A DNA stretch of 41,509 nt from Lachnospiraceae bacterium A4 (GTDB lineage: Bacteria > Bacillota > Clostridia > Lachnospirales > Lachnospiraceae). The notes below the pieces were generated by a model. That model saw nothing but the letters and a program-made list of their open reading frames with translations. It was not told where the DNA came from and searched no databases. The stretch spans positions 1 through 41,509 of the forward strand of contig KE159536.1 of assembly GCA_000403215.2 (NCBI GenBank), in the 5' to 3' direction. Below, piece by piece: positions 40,043 through 41,509 of this stretch. The position numbers and the translations under genes are program-made. How positions within the stretch are numbered: position 1 is the stretch's first letter; each line of letters starts with the position of its first letter.

Positions 40043-40876
40043 TGCCCTCGCCGGAGGTGGTGTGGTATTCTTCTTTCAGACAGTTGATAATGCGCTCACG
40101 GTCATGGATTGCGGCAGGGTAGTCCTCTAAGATCTCATGGAGCTGCGCCATAGAGTGCAGCCCGTCGGTGAGCCGTGGGGAATCCTGAATTAGAAAGCAT
40201 TGTTCATAGTCTGCCAGTGCTTCTTTGTATCTGCCGAGTTTTTGGAAACGGTTTCCCCTGCGAAGATATGCCTGCCAAGTTTGCGGCGCACGCGCCACCG
40301 CAGCATTCCAATAGTCTAGGGCTTCTTGCAGCATTCCTTTTTGAAACATCACGTCCCCCATATAAAGCGCATACTGATACGTATTTGCCGCCGCGCGAAG
40401 CCGTTCAATATAAGGAACAGCTTCACCCGCAGAAAAGCTGTCCAGCCCGCTTTTTCGTCTGGATTTAGCAAAAGGACAGTCTTGGCATAGCCGCTTGCTG
40501 TCTCATGGTCGGCCTTGGCGCGGTGGTTATAGAGGCGTGCCAGACAGACAAGCGCCCTGATATTTTTGGGGTTATTTTGCACGATGCCCTCTAGGAAGCG
40601 CACACAGTGGCTGAATGTTTCTGCGCTAATTTGCCGCTCGTGCCAGAACATATTCTCGATTCGCTCAAACTCCGCCTCATTCGGAAGCTGGAACAGCTCG
40701 TCAATTGTAATTCCAAAAAATACTGCAATATTTGGCAGCAGTGCTATGTCAGGGGTACTCGATTCCGTTTCCCACTTTGAGACTGCCTGAAAAGATACGC
40801 CCAGATACGCCGCCAGTTCTTCCTGCGTCACCCCTTTGGCGAGACGCAGCGTTTTGATTTGTTTTCCGATATCCAT
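39993..40876 (-). pseudogene. XRE-family regulator with TPR repeats, frame-shifted
   Basis: ATG 40876 follows ATGGAGG. The N-terminal domain is a classic Cro/CI helix-turn-helix (QIKTLRLAKGVTQEELAAYLGVSFQAVSKWE). Tetratricopeptide helices follow, up to LNPDEKAG. The frame then runs into unrelated residues and stops at 40349. The other frame continues the natural sequence: after a repaired poly-A it reads EKSGLDSFSAGEAVPYIERL and leads to the TPR part MGDVMFQKGMLQEALDYWNAAV, ending at 39993. The break fits the loss of one base in a homopolymer (five T on the plus strand at 40451-40455; six would restore the frame). The intact protein would have about 295 residues. Decay, phase variation and sequencing error are all possible. 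Confidence 0.85.
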
Positions 40877-40943
40877 AATTACCTCCATTGAATCAGGGTT
40901 GTTTCACGAAGAATAATTGAAACTAATAGACACGGCATTTTTA

Positions 40944-40990
40944 CGAGGGATATGGAAGCTATACATATTTTCCATATCCCTCGACTTTTT
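40944..40990 (+). terminator. strong hairpin with T run before the terminal transposase-like gene
   Basis: CGAGGGATATGGA (40944-40956) pairs perfectly with TCCATATCCCTCG (40971-40983) around a 14-base loop, followed by ACTTTTT. It would stop plus-strand transcripts entering from the left, as insertion sequences often do to protect their transposase gene. Confidence 0.7.
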
Positions 40991-41009
40991 CGCCCTGTAG
41001 AGGTATAAT
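40981..41009 (+). promoter_or_regulatory. promoter of the terminal gene
   Basis: TCGACT (40981-40986), a 17-base spacer and a perfect TATAAT (41004-41009). Downstream the inverted repeat ATAGGTA/TACCTAT lies around the start site. Confidence 0.55.
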
Positions 41010-41056
41010 ATTTATATAATATAGGTATATGCTACCTATATAGAAAGGAGGATATT

Positions 41057-41509
41057 ATGACAGCAGCAGAAAAAAGATACCCGGATTGGGTGCAGGAGCA
41101 GCGGACACGGGGAACTACAGTGAAAAAGAAAGGGGATACCTATTATCTCTATAAGCGGACATCCAGGCGCGTCCCCGGAAAGAAATACCCCCAGCCGGTA
41201 GATACCTATATTGGTATCATCACACCAGAAGGGGTCATAAAAAGCGGAAAGAAAAAAATATCCCTGGGCGGGATCGAAGTGAAGGAATACGGATTTTCCC
41301 AGGCAGTATGGCAGCTCTGCCCCCAGGGGTGGAAAAAGCCCCTGGGAGACGACTGGGAGGATGTCCTTTCCATCATCCTGTGGAAGTGGTCGCCGGAAAC
41401 TTACCTTACGAAAGAAAGGAAGCTGAAGCCGGAACAGGATTTCCACTATCAGTTTAACGCCCAGGCCTCATCCCTGAGCAGGCGTATGTATAAAGAACAC
41501 GGAGTGGGG
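41057..41509 (+). CDS. transposase-like protein, N-terminal part
   Basis: The frame opens at ATG 41057 behind GAAAGGAGG and runs off the window (151 codons visible). It begins MTAAEKRYPDWVQEQRTRG, then VKKKGDTYYLYKRTSR, VPGKKYPQPVDTYIGIITPEG. I know this Y-P-D-W-V ... Y-Y-L-Y-K ... Y-L/I-G-x-I-T-P-x-G pattern from the N-terminal regions of lachnospiral insertion-sequence transposases. The catalytic part is not in the window, so the assignment rests on this region, the own promoter and the upstream protective hairpin. A phage or unknown host gene is an alternative. Confidence 0.6.
   Translation, partial: MTAAEKRYPDWVQEQRTRGTTVKKKGDTYYLYKRTSRRVPGKKYPQPVDTYIGIITPEGVIKSGKKKISLGGIEVKEYGFSQAVWQLCPQGWKKPLGDDWEDVLSIILWKWSPETYLTKERKLKPEQDFHYQFNAQASSLSRRMYKEHGVG

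Overview
The window looks like chromosome from a gut-type Lachnospiraceae (Clostridia) bacterium. Supporting signs are the moderate GC content, strong AGGAGG-type ribosome sites, GHKL/LytTR signalling, a NiaR-controlled nadABC operon, an FMN-riboswitch rib operon and a YtfQRT/YjfF-type sugar importer. Several mobile elements sit between the conserved operons. Three or four genes carry single-base frame breaks, so either recent decay or sequencing error must be kept in mind.

Layout. 1-4087: 3' part of an Rpn-family nuclease gene, then a LytTR response regulator, a GHKL sensor kinase and a Gly/Tyr-repeat protein. 4088-7617: decayed region with an orphan promoter/palindrome, a MarR regulator, a MATE transporter pseudogene broken by a miniature inverted-repeat element, two further copies of that repeat family, and a zinc-ribbon protein. 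7618-11763: tRNA-Lys(CUU) carrying a 3.9-kb integrated element flanked by direct repeats of the tRNA 3' end. The element encodes a Rep-like initiator coupled to a tyrosine recombinase, a membrane protein with a degenerate zincin-like motif and, at its right end, what I read as a complete par/Fst-type type I toxin-antitoxin locus. 11799-15059: BlaR1/BlaI-like pair with a consensus promoter and operator, a frame-broken DUF2200-DUF1801 gene and a small unknown gene. 15580-20590: sugar ABC importer of the galactofuranose type, with a 288-base structured spacer after the binding-protein gene. 20687-23984: YdjI-YdjG-YdjH-like envelope module. 24024-24860: DUF2087 regulator under a promoter overlapped by a perfect 19-bp inverted repeat. 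25177-26869: an IS4-like insertion sequence. 26891-28087: ECF sigma/anti-sigma pair. 28103-31929: FMN riboswitch and ribD-ribE-ribBA-ribH. 31926-34808: rhomboid protease, flavodoxin-SCP2 fusion, HIT protein and an unknown gene. 34850-36276: murG and a TSCPD-domain gene on the minus strand. 36374-40042: nadA-nadB-nadC-niaR. 39993-40876: frameshifted XRE-TPR regulator. 40944-41509: start of a probable second insertion sequence that runs off the window.

Main discovery candidate. At 11188-11498 two convergent consensus promoters face each other across a symmetric bidirectional terminator. The rightward transcript encodes a 34-residue hydrophobic peptide ending in a W-L-D motif. Its start region (two short blocks) is repeated beyond the terminator, so the leftward RNA would be complementary to the peptide's translation start. 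This is the architecture of the enterococcal pAD1 par (RNA I/RNA II, Fst) addiction module, here on a small Rep-bearing integrative element. All family names are assigned from sequence recognition by eye; no database search was run.
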